A stretch of 64,000 bases of DNA from Microbacterium sp. SL75 (GTDB lineage Bacteria; Actinomycetota; Actinomycetes; Actinomycetales; Microbacteriaceae), in contig NZ_CP113067.1 of NCBI RefSeq assembly GCF_026625865.1, positions 3,100,001 through 3,164,000 on the forward strand, read 5' to 3'. Of the stretch, positions 17,063 to 28,423 are shown in pieces. A program made the position numbers and the translations under genes. Numbering within the stretch: position 1 is the first letter of the stretch; every line of letters begins with the position of its first letter. The notes under the pieces are model-generated. The model was given only the letters and a program-made list of their open reading frames with translations, was not told where the DNA came from and searched no databases.

Positions 17063-17713
17063 GTGACCTCCACGCTCCCTGCCCGCTTGCCCGCGGCCGG
17101 GGGAGTGGCGCCCGTGGCGCTCGTCTCGGAGTCCGCCCTGCGTCAGAACGCCCCGCTCGCCCTCGCGGCCGGCACCGGCTCACGCGCCGACGACGTCTTC
17201 GCCGCCGATGCCTGGGGCCACGGCGCGGAGTGGGTGGCATCCGTGCTCTCGGATCTCGGGATGGATGCCGCACCCCTCGACGCCGCGGTCCTGTTCGGCC
17301 TGCCCGGCTCGCACGCTCGCCCCGTGCTGTCGCTGCGCGGTCGAGCGCTCGGGACCAAGCCCCTGCTGCGCGGCGAGGGCGTCTCGTACGGGTACACCCA
17401 CCGAGCGCCCCTCGACACCACCGTCGCCCTGGTGACCGGCGGCTACGCCCAGGGCGTCGTGCGATCCCTGGGCAACGCGGTCTCGGTCTCGATCGAGGGC
17501 CGACGTCATCGCATCGTCGGGCGCGTCGCCATGGACGTCTGCGTCGTCGACGTCGAAGACGCCGTCGTGCCGCGCGGCTCCGAGGTGGTCTTCTTCGGCG
17601 ACCCTGCCGCGGGTCACCCCTCGCTGCAGGAGTGGACGGATGCCACCGGCCTCACCCCAGCCGAGATCGTCGCCGTCGTGGGTGTCCGCGCGGATCGGAG
17701 GGTGACCGCGTGA
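17063..17713 (+). CDS. Alanine racemase-like protein, short form with the C-terminal catalytic domain
   Basis: A 216-residue relative of fold-III PLP alanine racemases. The first about 60 residues keep a trace of the barrel start, but the canonical VVKADAYGHG is VFAADAWGHG, so the PLP lysine is Ala47. Most of the barrel is then missing. The C-terminal domain is well conserved: GVSYGYTHR with the catalytic Tyr109, TGGYAQGVVRSLGN, GRVAMDVCVVDV, and a PSLQEW..ATGLTPAEIVAVVGVRADR tail. On its own it cannot form a Schiff base. Its stop overlaps the GTG of the next gene, which has the complementary pattern. Confidence 0.8.
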   Translation: MTSTLPARLPAAGGVAPVALVSESALRQNAPLALAAGTGSRADDVFAADAWGHGAEWVASVLSDLGMDAAPLDAAVLFGLPGSHARPVLSLRGRALGTKPLLRGEGVSYGYTHRAPLDTTVALVTGGYAQGVVRSLGNAVSVSIEGRRHRIVGRVAMDVCVVDVEDAVVPRGSEVVFFGDPAAGHPSLQEWTDATGLTPAEIVAVVGVRADRRVTA

Positions 17714-18753
17714 GCGCCGTCTACCGCGTCGACCTCGACGCTCTCGCCCGGAATCTCCGCCGCGTGCGCGAGGCCGTCGCCCCCGCCACTGCCATGCTCG
17801 TCGTCAAGGACGACGCCTACGCCCACGGGCTCGAACCGATCGTGAGGCGTGCCGTCGAAGAGGGCGTTCGCTGGATCGGCGCCTTCGACGTGGTCACCGG
17901 AACCGAGGTCCGCCGCATCGCCGGATCCGACGTCCGCATCTTCGTGTGGCTCATCGGCGGGAGCGACGACCTCGCCGCGGGCGTCGATGCCGACCTCGAC
18001 CTCGGTATCGGCGACGAAGCGCTGCTCGACGATCTCGCGGGTCTTCGCCTCGAGCGCCCCGCACGCGTGCACCTCAAGATCGACACGGGCCTGCACCGAA
18101 ACGGGATCCGTCCCGAGCGGTGGAACGCCGCACTCGCGCAGACCGCCGCGCTGGTCGCCGACGGCCGCGCCGTGTTCGAGGGCATCTGGTCCCACATCTC
18201 GGAAGCCTCGGATGCCGATGACGACGACGCCCGTGCGGTGTTCTTGGCGGCGCGGGAGACCGCGCGCGCCGCAGGGCTCGATCCCCGCTTCTCACATCTG
18301 GCCGCCAGTGCGGCAGGTTTCGCCCGGGGGGAGTTCCGGGAGGATCTGGTGCGCGTCGGGGCGTTCTCGTACGGCATCCGTCCCGCCGGCGGACCCAGCG
18401 AGGTCGAGCTGGGCATCGAGGCGATCAGCCGCCTCACCGCCACGGTGACCGCCGTCGACGCCGCGGGCGTCCACCTCGACGTCGGAAGCCTGCACGGGCT
18501 GCCGAGCGCCCTCGGCGGACGTTTCGACGCGCCCACGCCGGACGGGCCTCGCCGCGTCGAGGCCATCACCCCGACCGAGACGGTGCTCGCCCCGTGGGCG
18601 GGCGCCGCTCCCGGTGACGAGATCGTGCTGTTCGGCTCGGGCGCCCTCTACGGCGTCACCGACCTCGCCGAACTCATCGACACGATCGGCGAAGAGATCG
18701 CGTTGCGCGTGTCTCCCACCGTGCCGAGGTCCTATCTCACCGATCGAGCCTGA
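17710..18753 (+). CDS. Alanine racemase-like protein, long form with the PLP barrel
   Basis: A 347-residue protein with a complete PLP barrel: Lys33 in VVKDDAYAHG, Arg130 in KIDTGLHRNG, the histidine in WSHISEASDAD, and ASAAGFARG to GAFSYGIRP. Its C-terminal domain is divergent: no VSYG motif with the second catalytic tyrosine and no MDQ-type motif, although the VSPTVPRSYL tail remains. In known racemases the active site joins the lysine of one subunit and the tyrosine of the other, so a heterodimer with the preceding protein would rebuild one site. Substrate could be alanine or a diamino acid such as Orn or Lys; the sequence does not say. Confidence 0.85.
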   Translation: MSAVYRVDLDALARNLRRVREAVAPATAMLVVKDDAYAHGLEPIVRRAVEEGVRWIGAFDVVTGTEVRRIAGSDVRIFVWLIGGSDDLAAGVDADLDLGIGDEALLDDLAGLRLERPARVHLKIDTGLHRNGIRPERWNAALAQTAALVADGRAVFEGIWSHISEASDADDDDARAVFLAARETARAAGLDPRFSHLAASAAGFARGEFREDLVRVGAFSYGIRPAGGPSEVELGIEAISRLTATVTAVDAAGVHLDVGSLHGLPSALGGRFDAPTPDGPRRVEAITPTETVLAPWAGAAPGDEIVLFGSGALYGVTDLAELIDTIGEEIALRVSPTVPRSYLTDRA

Positions 18754-18757
18754 CACG

Positions 18758-18800
18758 CGAAACGGGCCCCGACGCACGAGGTGCGCGGGGCCCGTTTTCG
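18758..18800. terminator. Bidirectional terminator
   Basis: A long hairpin (stem about 18760-18771 with 18786-18797, a further GCAC/GTGC stem inside) ending in CGTTTTCG separates the convergent racemase and DUF7455 genes. Confidence 0.78.
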
Positions 18801-18811
18801 ATGACGTGGTC

Positions 18812-19033
18812 TTACTCGGCGGCGTTCAGTCGCGCCGTCTCGTCGTGCCACGAGGTGGCGACGCTGCGGAGCTTCTCTTCGTACTTGCGGCCGTGGTGCG
18901 CACAGAACAGCAGCTCGCTGCCGTTGACCGTTGCGGCGATGTACGCCTGTGCGCCGCAGGAGTCGCAGCGATCCGCCGCCGTCAGGCGGTGGTCGAGGAC
19001 GGCTGACGCTTCGGGTGCAGTCGTGGTGGTCAT
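18812..19033 (-). CDS. DUF7455 family small zinc-ribbon-like protein
   Basis: A 73-residue protein of a family found beside the sigA/topoisomerase region in many actinobacteria. The core is LTAADRCDSCGAQAYIAATVNGSELLFCAHHGRKY, in which CDSC and CAHH provide four likely zinc ligands. The C-terminal helix follows. Function is unknown. The ATG has GAGGAGGGC upstream, one of the clearer ribosome binding sites in the window. Confidence 0.88.
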   Translation of the reverse strand: MTTTTAPEASAVLDHRLTAADRCDSCGAQAYIAATVNGSELLFCAHHGRKYEEKLRSVATSWHDETARLNAAE

Positions 19034-19184
19034 GTCGGGTGCCCTCCTCAGGTGGTCGTGGGCGAGTCTCCATATACAACCACGCGGATGTTTCCCCTAT
19101 GCCGCGGCTTGATCACATTTCGCTGTGCGCGTACGGTGACCCGACCCGCCTGTGTGTCTGGCAGTGGATGTCGGTGGCCCCGAT

Positions 19185-19190
19185 TACGCT
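19185..19190 (+). promoter_or_regulatory. -10 element (TACGCT) of parE
   Basis: TACGCT ends 8 nt before the GTG at 19199. The surrounding CGATTACGCT is the same as at the RDD-gene promoter (5574-5583). Confidence 0.5.
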
Positions 19191-19198
19191 CAGAGATC

Positions 19199-21268
<2,070 letters not shown>

Positions 21269-21312
21269 CGCCCTTTTCGTCGACGCCCCGCTCGGGTGCG
21301 CCTCTGTGCCGG

Positions 21313-21522
21313 ACCGTCGGGCGGACTCGGGGCTCGACACGCCGCCCCTGCCGCCCCTGCCCGCGCGCGCCACCGACGAACTCCGCACGACGGCTCCTCG
21401 CCACACCCAGAGAGGGCGCTCCCACCGCCGGCCCGAAAGGTACCGTCGGGCGGACTCTCACCCCGACACGCCGCCCCAGCCACCCCTGCCCCGGGGCGCC
21501 AACGATCAACTCCGCACGACGG
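21313..21522. repeat. Two 81-bp imperfect direct repeats
   Basis: Copies at 21313-21393 and 21442-21522 (129-bp period) both begin ACCGTCGGGCGGACTC and end AACTCCGCACGACGG, with GACACGCCGCCCC inside. They fill most of the 288-bp gap between the convergent parE and parC genes, which has no credible gene. Equal length and conserved ends suggest a duplicated intergenic element. Confidence 0.75.
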
Positions 21523-21556
21523 CACACAAGGCGAGCCGACGGGGGAGCAGCCGGGC

Positions 21557-24022
21557 TCAGCGGACGACGGTCCCGATCGCGCCGATGACGGCTTCGAGCG
21601 GCTGGCCCGAGGCGTCGCGCTTCGCGCCCGACTCGGGCAGGGCCCGCACCGAACCATCGGTGCCGACGGCGCGCGGGTCGGAGCCGACCCAGGCGAGCAC
21701 GAGGGCGTCCTCGCCGCGGAGCAGACGCTGCGCACGCACGCCACCGGTAGCGCGGCCCTTCGCGGGGAACTCGGTGAACGCCGACACCTTCGCGCTGCCC
21801 GCGTCGGTGCCCGGGAGCGCGGCAGACGAGCCGGCGACGGTGACCACGACGGCATCGAAGGCGGAGGCGCCCACCACGGCGAACGAGATCACGCGCGCGC
21901 CGTCGGAGAGACGGATGCCGGCCATACCTCCCGCGGACCGTCCCTGCGGTCGCACCGACGAGGCCTCGAAACGCAGGAGCTGCGCGTCGCTCGCGACGAA
22001 GACGAGCTCGGCGTTGTCGCCCGCGGGGGCGGCGCCGACGACGCGGTCGCCGTCGCGGAGCGAGATGATCTCGATCTCGTCCTTCGAGCCCAGCTCGGTC
22101 GCGGCGACGCGCTTGACCACCCCCTGCTCGGTGCCCAGGGCGATCGTGGGGGAGTCGACCAGCGGGACGAGGGCGACGACCTTCTCGCCCTTCGCCAGCG
22201 CCAGATACTGCTCCACCTTGGTTCCGGCGGCGACCTGCACCGAGTTGGCCGGCACCGAGGGAAGGTCGACCGGGGAGAAGCGCACGAGGCGCCCGGCCGA
22301 GGTGACCGCCGCGATGTCACCACGGGTGGTCGTGTCGACCGAGGAGCGGATCGCGTCGTGCTTGGACCGACGCGCGGGCGGGACCACGCCGCCGGCGGGG
22401 GCGTCGGCCACGAGCTCGGCGCGGACCATGCGGCCGGTGGCCGAGAGATACACACGGCACGGTGCGTCCGCGATCTGCAGGTCCGCGGCGGCGGCGGCCT
22501 TCGCCGACCGGGGCTGCACGGGTCCGCCGTTGAGCAGCATGGTGCGCCGCGGGGTGCCGTGCGCCTCGGCCGCGGCATCGAGTTCTCTGGCCACCTGCTG
22601 GCGCAGGAGCGTCTCGCTTCCGAGCAGTTCGACGAGCTGGGCGATCTCGGCGTTCAACTGATCGCGCTCGGCCTCGAGCTCGATGCGCGAGAACTTCGTC
22701 AGCCGGCGCAGGCGCAGTTCGAGGATGTACTCGGCCTGCGGGTGCGAGAGGTCGAACACCTCCTGCAGCTTGGTGCGCGCCTGCTCGCCGTCGTCGGAGG
22801 AGCGGATGACCTGGATGACCTCGTCGATGTCGAGGATCGCGATGAGTAGACCCTCGACGAGGTGCAGACGCTCCCGTTTGCGGGCCAATCGGTACTCGCT
22901 GCGTCGCGTGACGACACGAATGCGGTGATCGATGTAGACGCGCAGCATCTCGCGCAGACCGAGTGTCTGCGGCTGCCCGTCGACGAGCGCGACGTTGTTG
23001 ATGCCGAACGAGTCCTCGAGCGGGGTCAGCCGGTACAACTGCTCGAGCACGGCTTTCGGGTCGAATCCGGTCTTGATCCCGATGACGAGGCGCAGACCGT
23101 TGTTGCGGTCGGTGAGGTCGGTGACGTCGGCGATGCCCGTGAGCTTCTTCGCCTGCACGGCGTCTTTGATCTTCTCGATCACGCGCTCGGGGCCGACGAG
23201 ATACGGCAGCTCGGTGATCACGATGCCGGTGCGACGCGGACCGAGCGACTCGATCGACGCCTTCGCGCGCGTGCGGAACGTTCCGCGGCCGTTCGTGTAG
23301 GCATCTTTGATGCCGTCGAGGCCGACGATGATTCCGCCCGAGGGCAGGTCGGGGCCGGGGACGAACTCCATGAGCTCTTCGACCGTGGCCTCGGGGTGCT
23401 GCAGCAGGTGGATGGCTGCGGCGACGACCTCGATGAGGTTGTGCGGCGCCATGTTCGTGGCCATGCCGACCGCGATGCCCGTCGCCCCGTTCACGAGGAG
23501 GTTCGGGAACGCCGCCGGAAGAACCTCGGGCTGCTGGAACTGTCCGTCGTAGTTGGGGATGAAGTCGACGACGTCCTCGTCGAGGTTCTCGGTCAGCGCC
23601 AGCGCCGCTGCCGCCAAGCGCGCCTCGGTGTAACGCGGGGCGGCGGGCCCGTCGTCGAGCGAGCCGAAGTTGCCGTGGCCGTCGACCAGGGGAACCCGCA
23701 ACGAGAAGTACTGCGCCAGCCGGACGAGAGCGTCGTAGATCGGCGCGTCGCCGTGGGGGTGCAGCTTTCCCATGACCTCGCCCACGACCCGCGCACTCTT
23801 GACGTGGCCGCGGTCGGGCCGAAGGCCCATCTCCGCCATCTGGTAGAGGATGCGGCGCTGCACCGGCTTGAGTCCGTCGCGCGCATCGGGCAGGGCGCGC
23901 GAGTAGATGACCGAGTAGGCGTACTCGAGGAACGACCCCTGCATCTCGGTCGAGACATCGACGTCTTCGATGCGCTCGACGACGGACGAGTTCGAGGGAG
24001 AGGAGGAACGGGAATCGGGCAT
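21557..24022 (-). CDS. parC: Type IIA topoisomerase cleavage subunit (ParC/GyrA-like)
   Basis: An 821-residue DNA-cleaving subunit. The 5Y-CAP domain contains the catalytic Tyr131 in [10 protein letters not shown]. The quinolone-resistance region reads [20 protein letters not shown], with Ala93 where E. coli GyrA has Ser83. A coiled-coil gate (about residues 360-480) precedes a beta-pinwheel C-terminal domain with only a degenerate GyrA-box (QGRSAGG), which suggests decatenation more than strong supercoiling. The ATG at 24022 is followed by a short Ser-rich tail before the conserved core. Partner of the convergent parE product. Confidence 0.93.
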   Translation of the reverse strand: MPDSRSSSPSNSSVVERIEDVDVSTEMQGSFLEYAYSVIYSRALPDARDGLKPVQRRILYQMAEMGLRPDRGHVKSARVVGEVMGKLHPHGDAPIYDALVRLAQYFSLRVPLVDGHGNFGSLDDGPAAPRYTEARLAAAALALTENLDEDVVDFIPNYDGQFQQPEVLPAAFPNLLVNGATGIAVGMATNMAPHNLIEVVAAAIHLLQHPEATVEELMEFVPGPDLPSGGIIVGLDGIKDAYTNGRGTFRTRAKASIESLGPRRTGIVITELPYLVGPERVIEKIKDAVQAKKLTGIADVTDLTDRNNGLRLVIGIKTGFDPKAVLEQLYRLTPLEDSFGINNVALVDGQPQTLGLREMLRVYIDHRIRVVTRRSEYRLARKRERLHLVEGLLIAILDIDEVIQVIRSSDDGEQARTKLQEVFDLSHPQAEYILELRLRRLTKFSRIELEAERDQLNAEIAQLVELLGSETLLRQQVARELDAAAEAHGTPRRTMLLNGGPVQPRSAKAAAAADLQIADAPCRVYLSATGRMVRAELVADAPAGGVVPPARRSKHDAIRSSVDTTTRGDIAAVTSAGRLVRFSPVDLPSVPANSVQVAAGTKVEQYLALAKGEKVVALVPLVDSPTIALGTEQGVVKRVAATELGSKDEIEIISLRDGDRVVGAAPAGDNAELVFVASDAQLLRFEASSVRPQGRSAGGMAGIRLSDGARVISFAVVGASAFDAVVVTVAGSSAALPGTDAGSAKVSAFTEFPAKGRATGGVRAQRLLRGEDALVLAWVGSDPRAVGTDGSVRALPESGAKRDASGQPLEAVIGAIGTVVR

Positions 24023-24093
24023 AGATACGGCCTCGGGTCGGGCGGGCGTCGCGTCTCGACGGGGATCTGGACTCCTGTGGAAGACTGGGTCCG

Positions 24094-25221
24094 ATGTCAC
24101 TCAGCCTACCGGCGGACCCGCCGCGCTCTCGGAGCCTCACCGGTGTGGTGCCCCAGTCGATCGCCGCCCTGAGGGGCGAGTCGGAGTGGTTCGCTCACGC
24201 CCGCAGCGCCATCGTCATGCTCGTGGACGGGCTCGGCGCACACAACCTGGCGGCCCGGCGCGGCCACGCACGGTTCCTGGGCTCGGTGGGCGGTCGCAAG
24301 GACGTCGCACGCACGGTGTTCCCCTCGACCACGGCCGCGGCGCTCACGAGCCTGCTCACCGGCGCGGAGCCCGGCAGCCACGGCATCGTGGGCTACCGCA
24401 CCCGCATTCCCGGCACCGACATCGCGGCCAATCAGCTGCACGGGTGGGAGACCGACAGCCTCGACCCGCTCACCTGGCAGAGACGCACTCCGCTTTTCGC
24501 CCTGCGCGCCGACGCCGGGCTCCGCAGCTTCGTCGTCTCACGACCGAGCTATACCGGCACCGGCTTCACCGAGGCGACGCTGCGCGGGGCGGAGTTCGCC
24601 TCGTCCGACGACATCGACGAGCGCGTACGCCTGGCGGCCGATCTGGCCGCACGGCATCCGGGATCTCTGACCTACCTGTACGCCCCCGAGCTCGATACCG
24701 CGGGTCATCGGGACGGGTGGGAATCCGACCGATGGACCGACGCCCTCGAGCGGGTGGATGCCGCGGCCCGCCGCCTCGCCGAGTCCATCGACCAGCGCAC
24801 GGGCGTCGTCGTCACGGCCGATCACGGCATGGTCGACGTCCCCGCCCACAAGCACGTCCTGCTCCGAGAGGGGGACCCGTTGCTCGAGGGCGTCGCTCTC
24901 ATCGGCGGCGAGCCCCGAATGCTCCACCTGTACACCCATGCGGGGCGAGCGGATGCCGTGGCCGCGCTGTGGCGGGAGACCGAGGCGGCACGGGCCTGGG
25001 TGCTCACGCGCGAAGAGGCCATCGCGGCCGGCCTCTTCGGCGACGTCGACGCCGAGGTCCGCCCGCGCATCGGGGACGTGCTCGTCGCCGCGCGCGGACG
25101 TTTCGCGTACTACGACGACCGCGAGCCCGACAAGCGCCCGCAGCGCATGGTGGGCCAGCACGGCTCGCTCACCGACGAAGAGCGCACGGTGCCGCTCCTC
25201 CGTCTGGGCGCGTTCGCCTGA
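24094..25221 (+). CDS. Type I phosphodiesterase / nucleotide pyrophosphatase family protein
   Basis: A 375-residue alkaline-phosphatase-superfamily enzyme. The metal ligands are visible: the first aspartate in [10 protein letters not shown] near residue 45, the nucleophilic Thr in [15 protein letters not shown] near 75, ELDTAGH near 205, TADHGMVDV near 245, and a late histidine in VGQHGSLT. It has no signal peptide, so it is probably cytosolic. It hydrolyses a phosphodiester or phosphoanhydride of unknown identity. It diverges from parC across 71 bp. Confidence 0.9.
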   Translation: MSLSLPADPPRSRSLTGVVPQSIAALRGESEWFAHARSAIVMLVDGLGAHNLAARRGHARFLGSVGGRKDVARTVFPSTTAAALTSLLTGAEPGSHGIVGYRTRIPGTDIAANQLHGWETDSLDPLTWQRRTPLFALRADAGLRSFVVSRPSYTGTGFTEATLRGAEFASSDDIDERVRLAADLAARHPGSLTYLYAPELDTAGHRDGWESDRWTDALERVDAAARRLAESIDQRTGVVVTADHGMVDVPAHKHVLLREGDPLLEGVALIGGEPRMLHLYTHAGRADAVAALWRETEAARAWVLTREEAIAAGLFGDVDAEVRPRIGDVLVAARGRFAYYDDREPDKRPQRMVGQHGSLTDEERTVPLLRLGAFA

Positions 25222-25310
25222 GCACAGCCCTAAGGCCGGGGTGTCGGCATCCGTCTCGGGCGGACCCGGATCGGGCGACCGAGGAACCGGCCAAGAAAGT
25301 CGATCCCTCG

Positions 25311-26339
25311 TCAGCTCTCGTCGGAACGAGCGCCGAAGACGATCTCGTCCCACGACGGCATCGACGGTCGCCCCTTCGCGCGGCGACCGTTGTCGGCCTG
25401 GGGACGCTCGGGTTCACTCGGCGTCTCTTCGCTCTCGTCGACGTAGCCCGGCTCGACGGCGTCGAACAGGGCGACCGGCGGGCTCGAGGGACGCGGCTCC
25501 GGCTCGGCGACCTCGGAGGCACCGGGCAGCGGCTCGCGCTGACCCCGACGGCGACGGAGCGCCTCGAGCAGGTCGGCGGTCTCGGCCGAGGTGACGGGCG
25601 CATCGGGTGCACGCTTGATGGCGGCAGCCTGAACGGCGGTGGCGACGGGACCGGTGGCCTCCACACCCGGCTCGTCATCGATGTCGATGCGGCGAGGCCC
25701 GAACGCTCCGCTGTCGAAACGGGAGTCGTCCTTCGAGACGTTGTCGAGGGCGCGGAGACGGGGGATGAGCCCCTCGGGAAGCGAGCCCTGGCGCGACAAC
25801 TGGATGGCGTCCGAGTTCTGCGGCGAGAGGACGCTGCGACGCGGGTCGAAGCTCCAGCGCGCGTCGTGGTCGATGCCGTTGGCGGTGAACTCCAGCTTCA
25901 CGGACCAGCCCGAGCTCTCTTTCCAGCTCGTCCAACGCTCCGCGGACGCACCGGCCTCGGCGAGCTTGGCACGCACGGCCGCCCCGAAGGTGATGGGGGA
26001 GTCGTGCTCGAGGGTGCCGCCCAGCAGCACCGGCACGGCGAGGGCTTGAGCCACGACGTGCTCGCGCTCGGCGAGGACGGGACCCTCGAAACGTTCCACG
26101 TCTTCGACGCGGGCGTTCAGAAGCGTCGCCACCTCACGAGCCGACATGCCGGCGCGAATGTGCGCCTGGATTTCTCGGGGGCTCGGGCGCGGGGCACGGT
26201 CGTCGTCCTCACGGTCCCGACGCGCACGGCGCGCTTCAGCGCGCAGCACCTCATCGAGCGCGAGGGCGAAGCGTTCGCCCGCCTGCGTCGCCACGACGAG
26301 GACGTCATCTTCGGTTCCGATGACTTTGAGCTGTTCCAT
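25311..26339 (-). CDS. sepH: Septation protein SepH (DUF3071)
   Basis: A 342-residue protein of the SepH/DUF3071 family, which in Streptomyces and Mycobacterium binds FtsZ and stimulates its assembly at the division site. The conserved N-terminal domain starts at MEQLKVIGTEDDVLVVAT, followed by the helix-turn-helix-like SPREIQAHIRAGMSAREVATLL. The long C-terminal half is disordered and acidic. The ATG at 26339 places the family's first conserved residues at the N-terminus. Confidence 0.93.
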   Translation of the reverse strand: MEQLKVIGTEDDVLVVATQAGERFALALDEVLRAEARRARRDREDDDRAPRPSPREIQAHIRAGMSAREVATLLNARVEDVERFEGPVLAEREHVVAQALAVPVLLGGTLEHDSPITFGAAVRAKLAEAGASAERWTSWKESSGWSVKLEFTANGIDHDARWSFDPRRSVLSPQNSDAIQLSRQGSLPEGLIPRLRALDNVSKDDSRFDSGAFGPRRIDIDDEPGVEATGPVATAVQAAAIKRAPDAPVTSAETADLLEALRRRRGQREPLPGASEVAEPEPRPSSPPVALFDAVEPGYVDESEETPSEPERPQADNGRRAKGRPSMPSWDEIVFGARSDES

Positions 26340-26560
26340 ACGAAACACCCCTCCGATCTGCGGTCAGCGTTCATGCTGTCACGCGTGCCGCCCGCAACCG
26401 GGAATATCGCGGGCGCGCCGCGAGTTTCCCGTCAGGCCTGACACGCTCGCCCCTCTCGGAGCATTTGCTTATCGAGGACGGGTCATGCAAACTATGGCCG
26501 CCCGATCGGGCACCCGATGGGGCATAGCACCACGAAATCCGGAAGTAGAGACCTGCACGC

Positions 26561-26854
26561 ATGGCAACCGATTACGACGCACCGCGCAAGACCGAGGACG
26601 ACAGCGAGTCGATCGAGGCCCTCAAAGAGCGCGTGCCCGACAAGGCGTCGGGGTCGATCGACAACGAGGATGCCGATAACCCCTCGGGCTTCGAACTGCC
26701 CGGCGCCGACCTCTCCGACATCGAGCTCGATGTCGTCGTGCTTCCCGCTCAGGAAGACGAGTTCACCTGCATGAACTGCTTCCTCGTGAAGCACCGTTCC
26801 CAGATCGCCGAAGAGAGCGGCCCCGGCTTCATCTGCCTGGAGTGCGCAGCCTGA
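26561..26854 (+). CDS. DUF4193 family protein
   Basis: A 97-residue acidic protein of the actinobacterial DUF4193 family. It starts MATDYDAPR and ends with a zinc-binding pair, CMNC and CLEC, 25 residues apart. No function is known. Its last 26 bp overlap the end of the convergent DUF3093 gene. The 221 bp between it and sepH hold no gene. Confidence 0.92.
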   Translation: MATDYDAPRKTEDDSESIEALKERVPDKASGSIDNEDADNPSGFELPGADLSDIELDVVVLPAQEDEFTCMNCFLVKHRSQIAEESGPGFICLECAA

Positions 26855-27320
26855 CCTGAGCACGCTGGATCGCCGCGACCAGGCGATCCGGCGTGCGGGT
26901 GGACACCACCCACGACGGGGTCGGGTCGTCGGGATCGGTCACGGGAACCGTGACGATGCCGTCGATACCGCCGCGGATCACGTGCCAGGCCCGGTGGTCG
27001 AGACCACTCCCACGGGCGGTACGAGCCTCTTCGGCGACAACGCCGACGGGCGCACCCAGGAGGTCGACCGGGATGTGCGCGCGTCCCGCCCGCAGTTCGC
27101 CGTCACGGATCTCGATCACGGGGGCGATCGCCAGCAGACCCGACACGATCCCCACCGACACCACGAGCCCGATGAACAGAGCCAGGGTCGTGTCGAGCGG
27201 CGAGAAGACGACCGCCGCCATCGGACCGCACACGGCTGCGGCGACCAGCGCCCACAGCGACGGGCTGAGACGCTCTCGATACTCGGCTGCGGTGCGGATG
27301 CCGCACCCCCTCTTCTGCAT
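26829..27320 (-). CDS. DUF3093 family membrane protein
   Basis: A 163-residue protein of the DUF3093 family. Two adjacent transmembrane helices (about residues 20-62) follow the conserved [10 protein letters not shown] start, and the soluble tail has the family's [14 protein letters not shown] and [17 protein letters not shown] segments. Function is unknown; the gene is regularly next to dut and DUF4193. Its ATG lies only 12 bp from the dut start, so its promoter must lie inside dut. Confidence 0.88.
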   Translation of the reverse strand: MQKRGCGIRTAAEYRERLSPSLWALVAAAVCGPMAAVVFSPLDTTLALFIGLVVSVGIVSGLLAIAPVIEIRDGELRAGRAHIPVDLLGAPVGVVAEEARTARGSGLDHRAWHVIRGGIDGIVTVPVTDPDDPTPSWVVSTRTPDRLVAAIQRAQVRLRTPGR

Positions 27321-27326
27321 TACCCT
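27321..27326 (+). promoter_or_regulatory. -10 element (TACCCT) of dut
   Basis: TACCCT ends 6 nt before the GTG at 27333 and directly abuts the DUF3093 start codon on the other strand. Confidence 0.5.
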
Positions 27327-27332
27327 CGTGGG

Positions 27333-27788
27333 GTGACCGAAACGGTGGACGTCCTCATTGTCGCATCCGAGCCTCCGGTCTTCGCCCACCCCGGCGACGC
27401 CGGAGCCGACCTGACCGCCGCCGAGGCGGTTCGACTGGAACCCGGGCGCCGCGCCCTCGTCTCGACGGGGGTGCGCATCGCGCTTCCCGAGGGGTATGCC
27501 GCGTTCGTCGTGCCGCGCAGCGGCCTGGCCGCCAAGCACGGCATCACGATCGTGAACGCGCCGGGGACGATCGACGCCGGTTACCGCGGCGAGATCAAGG
27601 TCGCCCTTTTGAACACCGACCTCGACGAGGTCTATGACATCGCGGTCGGAGACCGCATCGCCCAGCTCATCGTGATGCCCGTCCCGACCGTGCGTTTCGT
27701 CCCCGTCGACGAACTGCCCGACAGCGTGCGCGGTCAAGGCGGCTTCGGATCGAGCGGATACCAGACTCTGCAAGGGAGCACCCGATGA
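27333..27788 (+). CDS. dut: Deoxyuridine 5'-triphosphate nucleotidohydrolase
   Basis: A 151-residue homotrimeric dUTPase that hydrolyses dUTP to dUMP, keeping uracil out of DNA and supplying dTMP synthesis. All five motifs are present: PGDAGADL (1), [10 protein letters not shown] (2), [14 protein letters not shown] (3), [12 protein letters not shown] (4) and the C-terminal [10 protein letters not shown] (5). The GTG start is leaderless. It overlaps the next gene by 4 nt. Confidence 0.97.
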   Translation: MTETVDVLIVASEPPVFAHPGDAGADLTAAEAVRLEPGRRALVSTGVRIALPEGYAAFVVPRSGLAAKHGITIVNAPGTIDAGYRGEIKVALLNTDLDEVYDIAVGDRIAQLIVMPVPTVRFVPVDELPDSVRGQGGFGSSGYQTLQGSTR

Positions 27789-28423
27789 CCGACGACGAGT
27801 CGCAGACCACGCCCGAGACCACCGAAGACGATCAGTCCGGCGCCGAGGCGGTGCCGGCGACCAAGAGCGCCCCGGTCGACCGCGAGAGCGCGGGCCCGTT
27901 CGACGAGGCCGAGGCCAACCCCGTGCGCCCCTACATCGACCTGGGCGGGATCAAGATCCTGCCGCGCGAGGGCCTGAACCTCCGCCTCGAGGTCGAGGAG
28001 CAGACCAAGCGCATCGTGGCCGTCGGCCTCGACTACGCCGACTCGACCCTGCAGGTGCAGCCGTTCGCCGCTCCGCGCTCGAGCGGCCTGTGGGAAGAGA
28101 CGCGCGACCAGATCCGCCAGCAGGTCAAGCAGCAGGGCGGCCGCGTCGAAGAGCGCGAGGGCCCCCTCGGTCCCGAGCTCCTCGCCGAGGTCCCCGTCGC
28201 CGCGGCGGACGGCGCGAGCAAGCGTCTCGCTCGGTTCGTGGGCGTCGACGGACCCCGCTGGTTCCTGCGCGGCGTCGTCGGGGGAGCGGCCACCAGTGAT
28301 GTCGAGGCCGCCGCCGCTGTCGAAGACCTCTTCCGTTCGATCGTCGTGGTCCGCGGATCCTCGCCGATGCCGCCGCGCGATCTCATCCCGCTCCGGATGC
28401 CGTCGAGCCCCGGAACGGCATGA
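27785..28423 (+). CDS. DUF3710 family protein
   Basis: A 212-residue protein of the DUF3710 family, encoded downstream of dut throughout actinobacteria. A disordered acidic N-terminus of about 40 residues precedes [22 protein letters not shown] and [13 protein letters not shown], ending with [20 protein letters not shown]. It has no membrane segment and no known function. It overlaps both neighbours by 4 nt (ATGA). Confidence 0.9.
   Translation: MTDDESQTTPETTEDDQSGAEAVPATKSAPVDRESAGPFDEAEANPVRPYIDLGGIKILPREGLNLRLEVEEQTKRIVAVGLDYADSTLQVQPFAAPRSSGLWEETRDQIRQQVKQQGGRVEEREGPLGPELLAEVPVAAADGASKRLARFVGVDGPRWFLRGVVGGAATSDVEAAAAVEDLFRSIVVVRGSSPMPPRDLIPLRMPSSPGTA

Noticed and set aside
21296..22849. 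Plus-strand frame through the parC C-terminal region
   Set aside because: Shadow of parC; it starts within the direct-repeat region and has no start signal.
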